Source: Isoetes taiwanensis (lineage: Eukaryota; Streptophyta; Lycopodiopsida; Isoetales; Isoetaceae). From it: a stretch of 64,000 nt of DNA. Shown piece after piece: positions 1 to 9,331 of this stretch; position 1 is the stretch's first letter, and each line of letters begins with the position of its first letter. Location: the NCBI GenBank assembly GCA_021234155.1, contig JAJEKV010000028.1, positions 13,780,134-13,844,133 of the forward strand. Direction: 5' to 3'. The translations under genes were made by a program, and so were the position numbers. Below the pieces are notes generated by a model, which saw only the letters and a list, made by a program, of their open reading frames with translations, ran no database searches and was not told where the DNA came from.

Positions 1-1
1 T

Positions 2-227
2 TTTGAAGAGGAGGAATTGAGCTCCTCTGATTCCTCTGATTCTGAAGAGGAGGAAGAGGAGGAAGAGGAGGAGTTGGAGGAAGAGGAGGAGATGTCCTCC
101 CAAGAGCATGAAACCGCCCTCGCCTGAGGTTTGGCTTGACCAGAAAAATGAGAATGAAATCTCTCAAGAAGAGGAGGAGGAGGAAGAGGAGGAGGAGGGG
201 GAGGAAGAGGATGAGGAGGAAGGTTGA
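2..227 (+). CDS. Partial acidic C-terminal tail of an unidentified protein
   Basis: The window opens inside a reading frame (bases 2-127) rich in Glu and Ser/Asp, with an SSSDSSDSEEEE stretch that is a typical CK2-phosphorylation style acidic tract. A second frame, open from an ATG at 108 to a stop at 225-227, continues with a PPSPEVWLDQKNE stretch and then a long Glu run. The two frames overlap and read like one acidic tail broken by a one-base shift near 108-124. The N-terminus lies left of the window. Acidic tails occur in histone chaperones, nucleolar proteins and some transposon proteins, so no function is assigned. Long purine tracts are also prone to chance open frames. Confidence 0.4.
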
Positions 228-371
228 GAATTCACCGCTTTTTTAGAATGGGCGAGAGATGAGCCAGTTTGCATGTCTGTTTTTATTTTTTTTCACCTTT
301 CTTTCTTTTCTAACACCTTTCTTTCTTCTTTGTTCCAGACGTGGAAGATCAATGATCACGCGAGATCCGGT

Positions 372-550
372 GCATCTTGTAAAGCCTTCGCATTTTGTAA
401 AGCCGGGGCATTTTGTAAAACCATTCTTGGCATCGTACATATCAATTTTGAATGAAATCAAATAGTTTTCTTCACAAACTTTTTTTTCTTCAAAAGCGGT
501 TTTCTTCAAACGGTTTTTACGTACATAAAAATATTTTGAATGAAATCAAA
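372..550 (+). repeat. Short tandem repeats (18 bp x3 and an 88-bp spaced pair)
   Basis: GCATYTTGTAAAGCC-type units start at 372, 390 and 408 (period 18 bp). A 17-bp string TTTTGAATGAAATCAAA is exactly repeated at 446-462 and 534-550. The stretch is AT-rich and I see no gene in it. It may be the 3' flank of the acidic ORF. Confidence 0.7.
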
Positions 551-948
551 CTGTTTTTCCAAGCATTTTGTCTCCAAAGTGTTTTCTCCAAAATTTTGTC
601 TACGCATTTGTGTCCGACAAAGTCACCGGGAACACTATAAATCAATCCGCAAAGAAAAGATAGGAAATTTTCCTATCGACCTAAAACAATTCCCCAACTC
701 AACAAGTCATTTTTTAGCCTTGATAATTTTGCCTTTAAAATTATTTTAATTTAGCCTATATAAAATTTTGAAATTCTTTTTTTTTTTTTCTGTGCAATGA
801 ATGGAATAAAATGTCTTGGAGAATTTATTGCATGAAATGCAATATTCTCCATATATACCATATACATGTCATGTCCTCGGGAAGACCAATGCGCCCGGTG
901 TTAATTCAAGCAATCAATTATTCACGCTAACTTATTTCTAATTGTGCC

Positions 949-956
949 TATATAAA
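949..956 (+). promoter_or_regulatory. TATA box of the gene starting at 1019
   Basis: TATATAAA sits 63 bp upstream of an ATG. A pyrimidine-rich stretch (about 980-1010) lies between them, as expected for a plant transcription start and short 5' leader. The interval 560-940 contains no coding region I can support. Confidence 0.55.
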
Positions 957-1018
957 TCCATTTCACGCTCTCCAAGTTCCTACATTTTCTTCCTTCCTTC
1001 ATACGACGATTTTTGCCT

Positions 1019-2549
1019 ATGTCATGTTTGGATCCGTCGTCCCGAAATCTTGGTGAGCGATTTATATTCATCAATGTTAGATGTTTGGTTTTAAGCAATT
1101 CCTAACTTACTAAAAGACTCCGCCTTTTGTTACTCAGAGCATCATGAGGCAGGACATGGGAGACTTCAATTAAAACCAAAAGCCCGAGGACTAAGGTCTG
1201 CGAATCGAAAAGCCTCGAATTAAAACCACAAGCATCTATCCTCCTTCCAAATTTCGAACTCAAGGTTAGTTTTCATTTAGTTTTAAAGTATCATCTCAAT
1301 GGCGGGTTTAATCCAAGAAGACAAGCTTTTGCATTTGCTTTCGGCGGAGGGAAGGATGATGTTTATGAAACCAGAATAGTTTTTATAAACTTCATACGCT
1401 TCTTTTTGTTCGGTAAATTCTTGAGTTTCTCTTCCTGAATTAATCATGCTATTGCATGCAAGTTTCTATTATGAATGTGTAGTAGAAAGCATTAGAAAAA
1501 TCTGAAAGATAATATTTGAAACACGCTAAGCGTGTTTTAGGGTAATCTTAGCCTTCAACATGAATACACGCTCGGCGTGCATTCAGCCGAGGGGGAGAAA
1601 AAAAACATGCATGATAGATAAGTAAATAGATAAAGGCAGGGCAATTATTTACCGTGGCGGCCTCTTGAATGCACGCTAGCCCGTGTATAGTTTTTCCTAT
1701 ATAGCGGTTTACCGCGGCTGAAGGCAAACAATTGTATCCCCTACTTTCAACTTTTACGCTAAACACGCCGGAGGCGTGTCTCTTAGTTTCTAAGTTTATA
1801 AATAAAGAAATATAACACGCCCGGTGAATACGATATAAAGCTCACTTCCTATTGATAGATGCGAGGTTACATTAATCACCCGGTTGGTGACGAAGATGGA
1901 TTGGAATTACATTTGGGCCAGCAATCACCAGACCCGGCTCGGTTTAAAACTCCAAATCCGGTGAACGCGTACAGCACCAGGTTCGGGTGGAGCACCGATC
2001 TTTGCAACCCCGGAGTACTTGGATCAAGTAATGATGATGGCGGCAGAGATGAGGGCAATGATAGATCTGGCTCTGGGGCCCTTGTCGCCGCGGAGGCTTC
2101 GCCCTCTTATCTAATCATCAGAATCGCGATTACATGCATTGATCGAGAGTGAATCTCGCATCCGTCGGCTCGAGATTCAAAATGAGGAGCGTTTCTTAGT
2201 GGTTAGCCTCTATGCCCGATGCCCCAATACGAACCACTACCACAAAGGTATCACGATGCAATGGAGATGGCTCAACCAATGGAACCACTACCGGGCGCTA
2301 TAATGATGCATTGGAGGTTCAACCAATGGAGCGGGAGGTGGAGCGAGGGAGGGAGGAGGTGGAGGTGGAGCGGTGAGGGGGTGGTGGAGCTAGAGCCCGT
2401 GTTTTTGGCGGGGTTTTACCAAGAATTCACTATGCCCAATGGAAATGGAGAGTATCGATAGCCCAGCTACTCAAGAGATCGGGCTTGAAACAAAGAGTCC
2501 GGATTTTGTCCGGTTTTATCCAGTTTATCCAGATTATATACAATTGTAA
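1019..2549 (+). CDS. Spliced gene of unknown function (broken or error-bearing frame)
   Basis: Exon 1 (1019-1052) begins with ATG 63 bp after a TATA box and ends at a GTGAGC donor. Exon 2 starts at 1138 after a TTTTGTTACTCAG acceptor and continues in frame (GLRSANRKASN) to a stop at 1221. As read, that gives a 39-residue product. Past this stop there is a good donor at about 1264 (CAAG/GTTAGT), so the stop may be a frameshift artefact. After an intron filled with CACGC/GCGTG palindromes, a further coding segment starts near 1859, preceded by a TATTGATAG acceptor. It contains a helix-rich stretch (MAAEMRAMIDLALG, then RLHALIESESRIRRLEIQ). It ends in MESIDSPATQEI... with a stop at 2547-2549. 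At least three small frameshifts are needed. I do not recognise the family. Confidence 0.45.
1520..1835. repeat. Cluster of CACGC...GCGTG palindromes (class I) in an intron
   Basis: Short inverted repeats recur every 40-90 bp: ACACGCTAAGCGTGTTT, ACACGCTCGGCGTGCATT, a looser CACGCTAGCCCGTG and ACACGCCGGAGGCGTGT. A final half site lies near 1816. They lie in the presumed intron of the gene at 1019-2549. The same palindrome class returns at 3748-3812, 5010-5275 and 7337-7465. Confidence 0.75.
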
Positions 2550-3018
2550 TCTTTTTCCAATGAATACAACAAATTTTGTCTACTTCTATATTTCTACAAT
2601 GTAATACATGTTACATACCTTTTTAAAAAGCGGTTTCTTGGCCATGCAACAAATGTTCCAACACTTTTTCTCCAACCGTATCCCCACCGGTGTCTACGAG
2701 GTAAAGCTTCATCCATAGCAAAGTGATTAATCATCAGAATTTCTACATACTTATCCTCGAGCGGAATTCCATGATAGTTTACGATCCGGATCGATGGAGT
2801 CGATCTTGCATAATCCTACTTTCCTTTTCGATTTGTAGTTAACATGAAACATTCATCTTCACAAATGCGAAAAATTGCTATTCGCACACCTACTATTGGA
2901 AATTAATGTTCAAGCTATTGGAATGAGATGAGTACCAGAATTTCAGAGCCATTCTTGAGAAGTCTGATTTGAGTCTCCGGGGCTGATTTGAGAAGTCAAG
3001 ACGCTATGGAAACTCCAA
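2550..3018. other. Intergenic AT-rich stretch
   Basis: No open frame or motif that I can support. It separates the end of the first gene from the E2F-like sites of the next. Confidence 0.5.
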
Positions 3019-3086
3019 GGCGGGAAAAATTCAATTAGAAGAAAGATTAGGTTAACTACGCTTTAGGCGGGATAAATTTGGCGGGA
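3019..3086 (+). promoter_or_regulatory. Cluster of three E2F-like sites
   Basis: GGCGGGAAAA (3019-3028), GGCGGGA (3066-3072) and TTTGGCGGGA (3077-3086) match the E2F/DP consensus core. They lie 30-95 bp upstream of an ATG (3113) whose short exon ends in a good donor. Three sites in 70 bp is more than expected in this AT-rich surrounding. Function is inferred only. Confidence 0.4.
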
Positions 3087-3112
3087 TTTTAAAAAACTTA
3101 ATGAAAGAAGTC

Positions 3113-3416
3113 ATGGACGGGTCTTCGTCATTATTATTTGTATGTGTCAAGAATATTTTTTAATTGCATTTTGTGTTTTCTTGAAATTCAAATTTCTCTA
3201 TTTCTCGTGACAGGTAGAAAAGCTATTTCTTCGAGCGGCTCGAGCCATATCGGCGACCTTCCGATGTTACTAGGGCGACTCGAGATGTCTTCTAAAAAGC
3301 GAATCGAGGTCGAAAGGACGGGCAGAGGAGGCGGGAAGAGGAATCTCTAAACCCGCTCTTCTCAAGTTTCAGAGGACGCTGATCGTAATACACGTAATAC
3401 ACAGAACCCTATTCAA
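3113..3416 (+). CDS. Candidate first exons of a gene behind E2F-like sites
   Basis: ATG at 3113 opens MDGSSSLLF and runs directly into a GTATGTG donor at 3140. An acceptor CTCGTGACAG ends at 3213. The next exon is open to a stop at 3348-3350 in one frame (MSSKKRIEVERTGRGGGKR, strongly basic). In another frame it is open up to a donor CAAG/GTATTT at 3415. The phase between the two exons does not fit without a one-base change. The segment may be the 5' end of the ParB-like gene that follows. No family recognised for this part. Confidence 0.3.
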
Positions 3417-3747
3417 GGTATTTAATTTGCCACGTAATACACACCGTGGTGGAGAGTATTATGCTTGCATGAATTTGAGATATTTCCTTTCACTTAATAT
3501 GCTTTGCATGAGTTTGAGTTATTATGCTTTGCATGAATTTTTAAGTATTATCGCTAATGCTCGATTGTCCGCTCGTAGAACATAATTTTGCTCGCTTTTA
3601 TATATAGAATATAGCGGTGTTAGACAAATTGGAGATAGCAATGTTCAATGAGGTTAAATAGTGTGAAATATGGATTCATGAAGGGTATGTAGCTTAAAAT
3701 GTGGATGCAAAATAATTTAGTTTCAAATTAACGATAGCATGGTGGAG

Positions 3748-3812
3748 ATACCAACACGCCAAGCGTGATTTGTACTAATTTAGGTTTAAAATGCACGCCA
3801 AGCCGTGATCTC
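3748..3812. repeat. Class I palindromes (CACGCC/GGCGTG type)
   Basis: ACACGCCAAGCGTGATTT and CACGCCAAGCCGTGATC lie about 45 bp apart in a non-coding, probably intronic stretch just before the next coding segment. Confidence 0.65.
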
Positions 3813-3849
3813 TTGTTCTCGAAAAGTACTCTAAAAAGTGCTCATCTTC

Positions 3850-6800
3850 ATTTGCGGTGCTCAAGAGGAAGAAAACCCTACTAATTCGGGTTCTAATCCT
3901 GCCAAGAAAGCAAGGGCGATATCTTACCAGCGGTACCATATGATCTCACCTTAGATGATGAAGGGTCGATTCTTATAGCAACCACCGACCGCTCGCCCTC
4001 AAGAGGAAATGGACGAGGGTGCTTTAGTGAGACGTTGACCTTGCCAAGACAAATGGCAAGCTCGACTTAACTCTTCTCGAGGAAAAAGGAAGGATAAGAT
4101 GGCCAAACAAGGGATCCTAATCTCTTGTGAGGAAGAGGATGACACCCACCGCAAATTGCTCTTGGAGATTACATATGTAAGAAAGAAAGATCTGCTGGAC
4201 TTACTCACCGTGAGCTAATGCATACAAGGATACGCTCATGAAGACGGATGTGAACGGTGAGACATGTTTTAAGTATGGTTGGCCAACCAATGTAGCGCTT
4301 ACGCCAATATCTATTTGCCAAGGGGTTACAAACAGGCGTAGAGGCATGTTCACTAAACCCACACCAAGTCACTATTTGCAGCAAGCTAGGAATTAGCTGA
4401 CTTGAAAGCTTCTAAAAGGGTCCTAGATCTAGGGAAGAATGTTCAACCTCGCAGTTGTCGAAGGCATGGAGGCTTCGCTTTTGAGAATGAACAGACAGAG
4501 AGTGGCGCAATAGAGGCCATGAACAAGTCAATAAGTACGCACCATTATCCATTGGGTCTTAAAAAACTTTTATGCGATCCATGTGAAGTCCCTCATCCGT
4601 TCACCAAGCTCCATTTATGTTAGCAGAGATATGATCCAAGACATGCCATGGAGATTGTTCGAGCATGATTAGTAATCCAGGTCAAATGCCTATGCCGGAT
4701 GTGCTACCTTGGGATATGATCTCGAACAAGCTCGCTGTGGTGGATCTAACGTCCCGAGAGCTATTATCAAGATGATATTAAATATGTCATCATCGACGGC
4801 AAGCATTCCGTTGAGGCACAAAAAAGGCCATCATCGATGCGTGCGTAACAAACAAAGCCAAAAAGTGTTCTACAATCACTATGCGATAGGAGGTGTCAGA
4901 TCTTGGATGCCAATACTTCACCGCAGATTTGGCTGAGATTAGTGCAACTTTGAATGAAATGGGGAAGACATTTCTATACAAAAGGTAATCAACCCGTTTC
5001 ATAAATTGTATTCACGCCAGCGCTTTCCAAATCAAACCAATTCACGCCAGCGCGTGTTTTGAAATCAATCGACCACGCCAGCGTGTTTCAAGTCAACCAA
5101 TTGATTTGAAAACACGCCGGGCGTGAATTCCATTGATTTGAAAAACACGCCGGGCGCGGAATTGGTTTGATTTGAAAGCACGCCGCGTGAATTGCATTAG
5201 TAACTTTATTCATTTCACGCCAGCGTGATTTTTCTCTTCATCAATTCTATTCAAATCACGCCCCGCGGTTTCTATTCTATGATATCGATTCAATGTCCGT
5301 ATTTATTGCAGTCCATACGCTGAACAACCGCCATGCGCCGCCAACAATTGGTGGAATATGGTTGCCATTGCCCACCGCATTGCGGGTCAAAGTCCGAGGC
5401 ATTCAAGCCACTGGAGCGGACTGTCCGCATAATTATACTGAGAAGAAGAAGACCTAAGAAAATCAAAGAAAAAGGTGGTGATGACATTGCAGATCCTTTC
5501 CAAAAGCTCATCCAAAGCAGTCGACCAACAGACCGATAAGATTGTGTTTTTGTAAGGAGGCAAGATGGCTCAAGTGGAATGAATTCGGGACGCTTATGCA
5601 CAAGGGAAGCTGCCGAGATACTATGGGTAGGGTGCCTCCCTCTGTTGATGTAAGCATCTTTGACTTGAATGTGACAGAGATGAGAAAGACTCAGGGGCTA
5701 GACGACCGGTGAGACCATTTGGGTTTTAGACCAAGCTTTAAAGAAGGAAGTCTTATACAAGAAGGGTGCTTTCACCAAGGATAGGATGTCCTTCGCTGAG
5801 TGCTCGCAAATATGTAAAGGATGTACGCATAATGAAGTCACCAGAAAGGAGCCGAGTTACAAAAGGCTATCGGGGATGTGGCATTATCCGAAATTGGATT
5901 GCCGGACAAATACAAGGTCAAGAATGATGACATCAAGAAGTTTGTATTCTGGTCAAAGGACTTCCTAAAGAATTGGAAGGCTAAAAATACAAAACATAAG
6001 GAGACTCTACCCCTAAGGTAAATCGGGCCGAGTTGAGAAGAAAAGTGGCCCTTGTGAAGAAGATTACTGGAGAAGACTTATTAATCGGCCCGTTGAGTCT
6101 CCCATTGGGTACAAAGGTCTCTTTGCCGATTCAACTTCCGCCTTAAAAATATATCACTCTTTGTGTTGGACAGCGGGTGGGAGAGGAGATATGGGCATGA
6201 ACCGTAAGGACTACAAGTAGCTTTTTTACAGTACGTGATAGGATTGACAACCGAGAGGTCCTTCACTATTGTCATCGCTTGTCCTTCACAAAGAGTCACA
6301 TCTCGCATGCACTTCTCTTGCTCATGATCCGAGTGCCTCAAAGTTATTAGGGAGGGATGCCTAATATATGATGTTAAGGATAATGAGTCGCAAACGTAAT
6401 CGGAAGATGGCACATGTGATCTTTATTATGATATCCATGTCATTGCCGACGCAGGAATATGATATTGCTAAGGCCAAGGGTGACAATAGCGCTGCATGGG
6501 AATGTTTTCTTCTAGATGATCCGACTTAAGAACTATATTCTTTCATACCGGATCGATCGGTCCGTAATGATGAGTCAAGAGGATGAGGATCGGACCCCTC
6601 CTAAGTGGGGAAATCAAGTACGAGCTACAAAACTAAGGAGAAGGGCCCCTAAATAAAAATGGATTTCCCCGCCTATGGCTGCTTACTCGTCGAGGCATTT
6701 GCTCCAATTGATACAACCTGCTTTGAGCTTCATGTTGGAGGTTATATTGCCCGAGAGGCTCTTATGGGTGCAAGAAGATGTCACCGCTTTGAGTGATGAG

Positions 6801-6990
6801 CAGGCCAAAGACTTTCTTGAACCATTCCTCATGCATGTGCTTGCCAAGTCTCCTAAAGGCCCTTATGGCAACCTGAAATCATCGCAATCAAAAGTCTCAG
6901 ACTTGTCCAATTCGAAAGTGGACGCTGTTCCCGGAGAGGGAACTAGTAATCTGGCACCGATAAGGAAAGCAAGAATGAACAAATAGTCGC
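3850..6990 (+). pseudogene. Decayed ParB-like family gene, plus strand
   Basis: No single frame is long, but successive frames read as protein. These include a GSNPAKKARA stretch near 3890, KLDLTLLEEKGRIRWPNKG near 4045, and GETCFKYGWPTNVALTP near 4255. Then come GQMPMPDVLPWDMISN near 4680 and YVIIDGKHSVEAQK at about 4780-4823. This last string matches the ParB/sulfiredoxin-like core pattern (D/N-G-x-H-x-x-x-A-A/Q), and the minus-strand gene at 12.8-16.1 kb has IVNGNHSVMAAQ at the corresponding place. Later pieces include PDKYKVKNDDIKKFVFW near 5905 and IGLTTERSFTIVIACP near 6235. The 103-residue open stretch at 6675-6986 ends with a VPGEGTSN motif and a basic tail. Class I palindromes at 5010-5275 probably mark an intron. 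I infer a ParB-like domain protein of unknown role; many frameshifts make it unlikely to be translated as read. Confidence 0.45.
5010..5275. repeat. Dense array of class I palindromes
   Basis: Seven or more inverted repeats of CACGCCAGCGTG, CACGCCGGGCGTG and relatives are spaced 25-45 bp apart, each in an AATTCA or GATTTGA context. They form a degenerate tandem array in alternating orientation between two coding segments of the ParB-like relic. Confidence 0.8.
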
Positions 6991-7336
6991 TAAACCGGTT
7001 GCTCAAAGTAATCGCGTGATGGCGGCTTAACTTAGGGAATATCCTTTGCCCACATTGCGGGTGATGCAAGCAACAATAGAGTAGATTCAATGTGTTAACA
7101 ATGAAATAATTGACGGGGAAACCGAAAATGAAGGCAACGGCGGCTCTAGTGATTCACGTGTTTGCAAATCAATAGTAAAATAATGTCGGGCCAGAAGGAT
7201 GCAAATGGAACTAATAGAAAATAACAATTCTAACAAAATCCGAAGAAGACGAAGATTAAGGGTGGCGAGGGGGAGAATGAGCCGATGACGGGCAAATAAA
7301 CCGAAGATGATAGGTATGGCCTTGTCGACAAAATAG

Positions 7337-7465
7337 CGCCACGCCGTGATTTAATTTGTATTACCTTTGAATTAAATCGCGCCAAAGCGTGCTTTGATTA
7401 TTTTTCGTTGTCAAACTAAATCACCGGAGCGCCGATTTGGTTATGACTATTTCAAATCACGCCAT
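7337..7465. repeat. Class I palindromes just upstream of the FCP1-like exon
   Basis: CACGCCGTGATTT, CGCGCCAAAGCGTGCTTT and ATCACGCCATGCCGC are spaced about 45 bp apart, ending about 65 bp before a splice acceptor (GATGTTTCCAG, ends about 7528). They are again probably intronic. Confidence 0.6.
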
Positions 7466-7528
7466 GCCGCTTTGTATTGTTTGTGTTATCGTATCTTGCC
7501 GACCGGATACATGTTTGATGTTTCCAGC

Positions 7529-8182
7529 TTCCATTGCGCTTCTAAGAAGGTTGTGGTGTTCGACCTAAACGGAGTCCTTTGCAAGACTTTTCCAAAAATA
7601 AAGTGGCTAGAGAACAGGTTCATCGGACACCCAAGAGAATCAAACACCAAGTGGATCTATCCGCGCCGCACTTGAAGGAGAGATGCTAGACGAGGCATTC
7701 AGGTTATTTCGAGTTGGTATTTGGTCATCCATGGAACTAAGGAACATCAAGGATACTTTGGAGGCACGGGGAAATGCGAGAAATTGGTTGACCCTTTGGG
7801 ATCGAACAAATGTGTGAAGTTCACTAATCCCAAGGATCCAACAGCAAGCCTATCTTCATCAAACACTTGAGTAACATGATGGACCTAACTTGGTATCGAG
7901 AATAAGGATGATATAATCATAGTGGATGATGATGCTCTCAAATGCTTCTACAATCAAACACAGCCCTCGAATCCACCATCTTACGATCCAAAAAACTTTG
8001 GGATGATGATTTTCCGGGTGAAGTTTGTGTCTATTATGCATAATTTGGCTATGGGGATGACGGTGGGTGAAGTGTTAGATTCGCACCTTAACCGGATAGA
8101 ACGGGTGACATGGAACCACACACTTGTTAAATACGTGGAAAAACATGGATTGATCCCTTTAATGTTTTATTGGAATATATGA
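7529..8182 (+). pseudogene. FCP1/NIF-type HAD phosphatase, frameshifted
   Basis: After the acceptor TTTCCAG the frame reads KKVVVFDLNGVLC, the HAD motif I of the FCP1-homology (NLI-interacting factor) phosphatases. The two Asp of the usual DxD signature are D-L-N here, so the second acid is replaced by Asn, as in some plant NIF-like proteins. About 150 bp on, another frame gives MLDEAFRLFRVGIWSS, the motif II region. A third frame near 7905 reads KDDIIIVDDDALKC, matching the DD-containing motif III/IV, followed by PPSYDP. The 86-residue C-terminal stretch ends at 8182. Known family members dephosphorylate Ser/Thr residues such as those of the RNA polymerase II tail. At least three frameshifts and a stop near 7868 interrupt it. 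It lies 0.5 kb after the ParB-like relic on the same strand. Confidence 0.65.
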
Positions 8183-8439
8183 TATTTTTGTATGATATTT
8201 GTGCCATGTATCGATAATTTCGAGTCTGGAATTGCCTCGCAAATAATGCAATTTGTTATTATCAAACCTAATATTATCATCTATTGAGCAAGCAATATTT
8301 GTCTCATCTATGTTAGCAACTTGCTCTTCATTTCTGCATATTTCAATTCGCATATGAAAAGTCACACGTGAATCGCAACCTTATGTTATTTTTGAAGTCC
8401 AAAAAAAAAGATTAAAAAAAACAAAAACCCCCTAGAAGA

Positions 8440-9330
8440 CAATAGCAGGTTGGCGTGATTTTGGAGTTGACATAATCCCAATTTAATTGGATGATGGTTT
8501 GCTATGCTGGAAAAGAATGCAAGGGCCCATTAGCCAACTGAGAATCAACCTGATAGTAATCAAATAGTTAATAGCTAACACAAGCAACCAAGCACAATAG
8601 CACATTATCAAAATTTGAAAAGACGATCCATGAGGATCCTCGGAAGCCACGGGGCTACGCTGAGATAGGAAAATATAAGCTCAACCCAGGAGGGCTTCCC
8701 TTTGGTGCCCTCTAGAAGCACCATGTGCTACGCTGGGAAAAATGCAGAAGCCCATCGGCCAACACTGAACAAAAAAGTAAAACCTATGTAGCAGAACAAG
8801 AGGTGGGAGGGGGAGAACTTTGTACAACAACAAGATTCAGCTCAGAGGAAACGCCGATGGGGGCACAAGGCTTTTATAGGAGAAAGGGCCAAAGAAAGCC
8901 TGCACTATAGCAGGCGTGTTCCAAAGAAAGCCTGGGTCTGAAAGGAGAGTCAAGGCTGTAATCGGTCCCCTTTCCCTATAATGATGGTTCTCTTCTATAT
9001 AAGAAGAGAACCATAGCATTCTAGGCAAAGGTCCTTATGCACAAATGGCATCATCTGACACAAAGAGGAACCTACCTCAAACTCCATCATAGGCCAAGGG
9101 CACGAGAGACTGTCAGGCGTACCTCAATGCCAGGAAAACTTTAGCAAGCATGAGACGAGGTGGGATGCCAATGCAAGTAGCGGGGAAAGGGGCCCAAGAG
9201 ACGCTGGGACAACTGGAATGCATAAAGCAAAGAAATCAAAACTGTAAAATCAACGTACCAACAAACTACGGAGAATACATAACGACACGACGCTACGAAA
9301 GCAAGAACAAGCAATACCTAATCTATCATA
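8440..9330 (-). mobile_element. Possible LTR-like or promoter fragment with internal duplication
   Basis: On the minus strand TATAAAA (8872-8878) is followed by pyrimidine-rich sequence, resembling a Pol II start. A segment containing AATGCA...GGCCCAT.AGCCAAC.CTGA at about 8503-8550 recurs, diverged, at about 8733-8775. Near the right end, AATCAACGTACCAACAAAC at 9248 matches the AC-rich repeat right of the second LTR (52526). No coding frame is convincing. Boundaries were not found. Confidence 0.3.
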
Positions 9331-9331
9331 T

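Noticed and set aside
3999-4208. Minus-strand ORF of 69 codons rich in Ser
   Set aside because: It lies opposite the better coding-like plus-strand reading (KLDLTLLEEKGRIRWPNKG) of the ParB-like relic.
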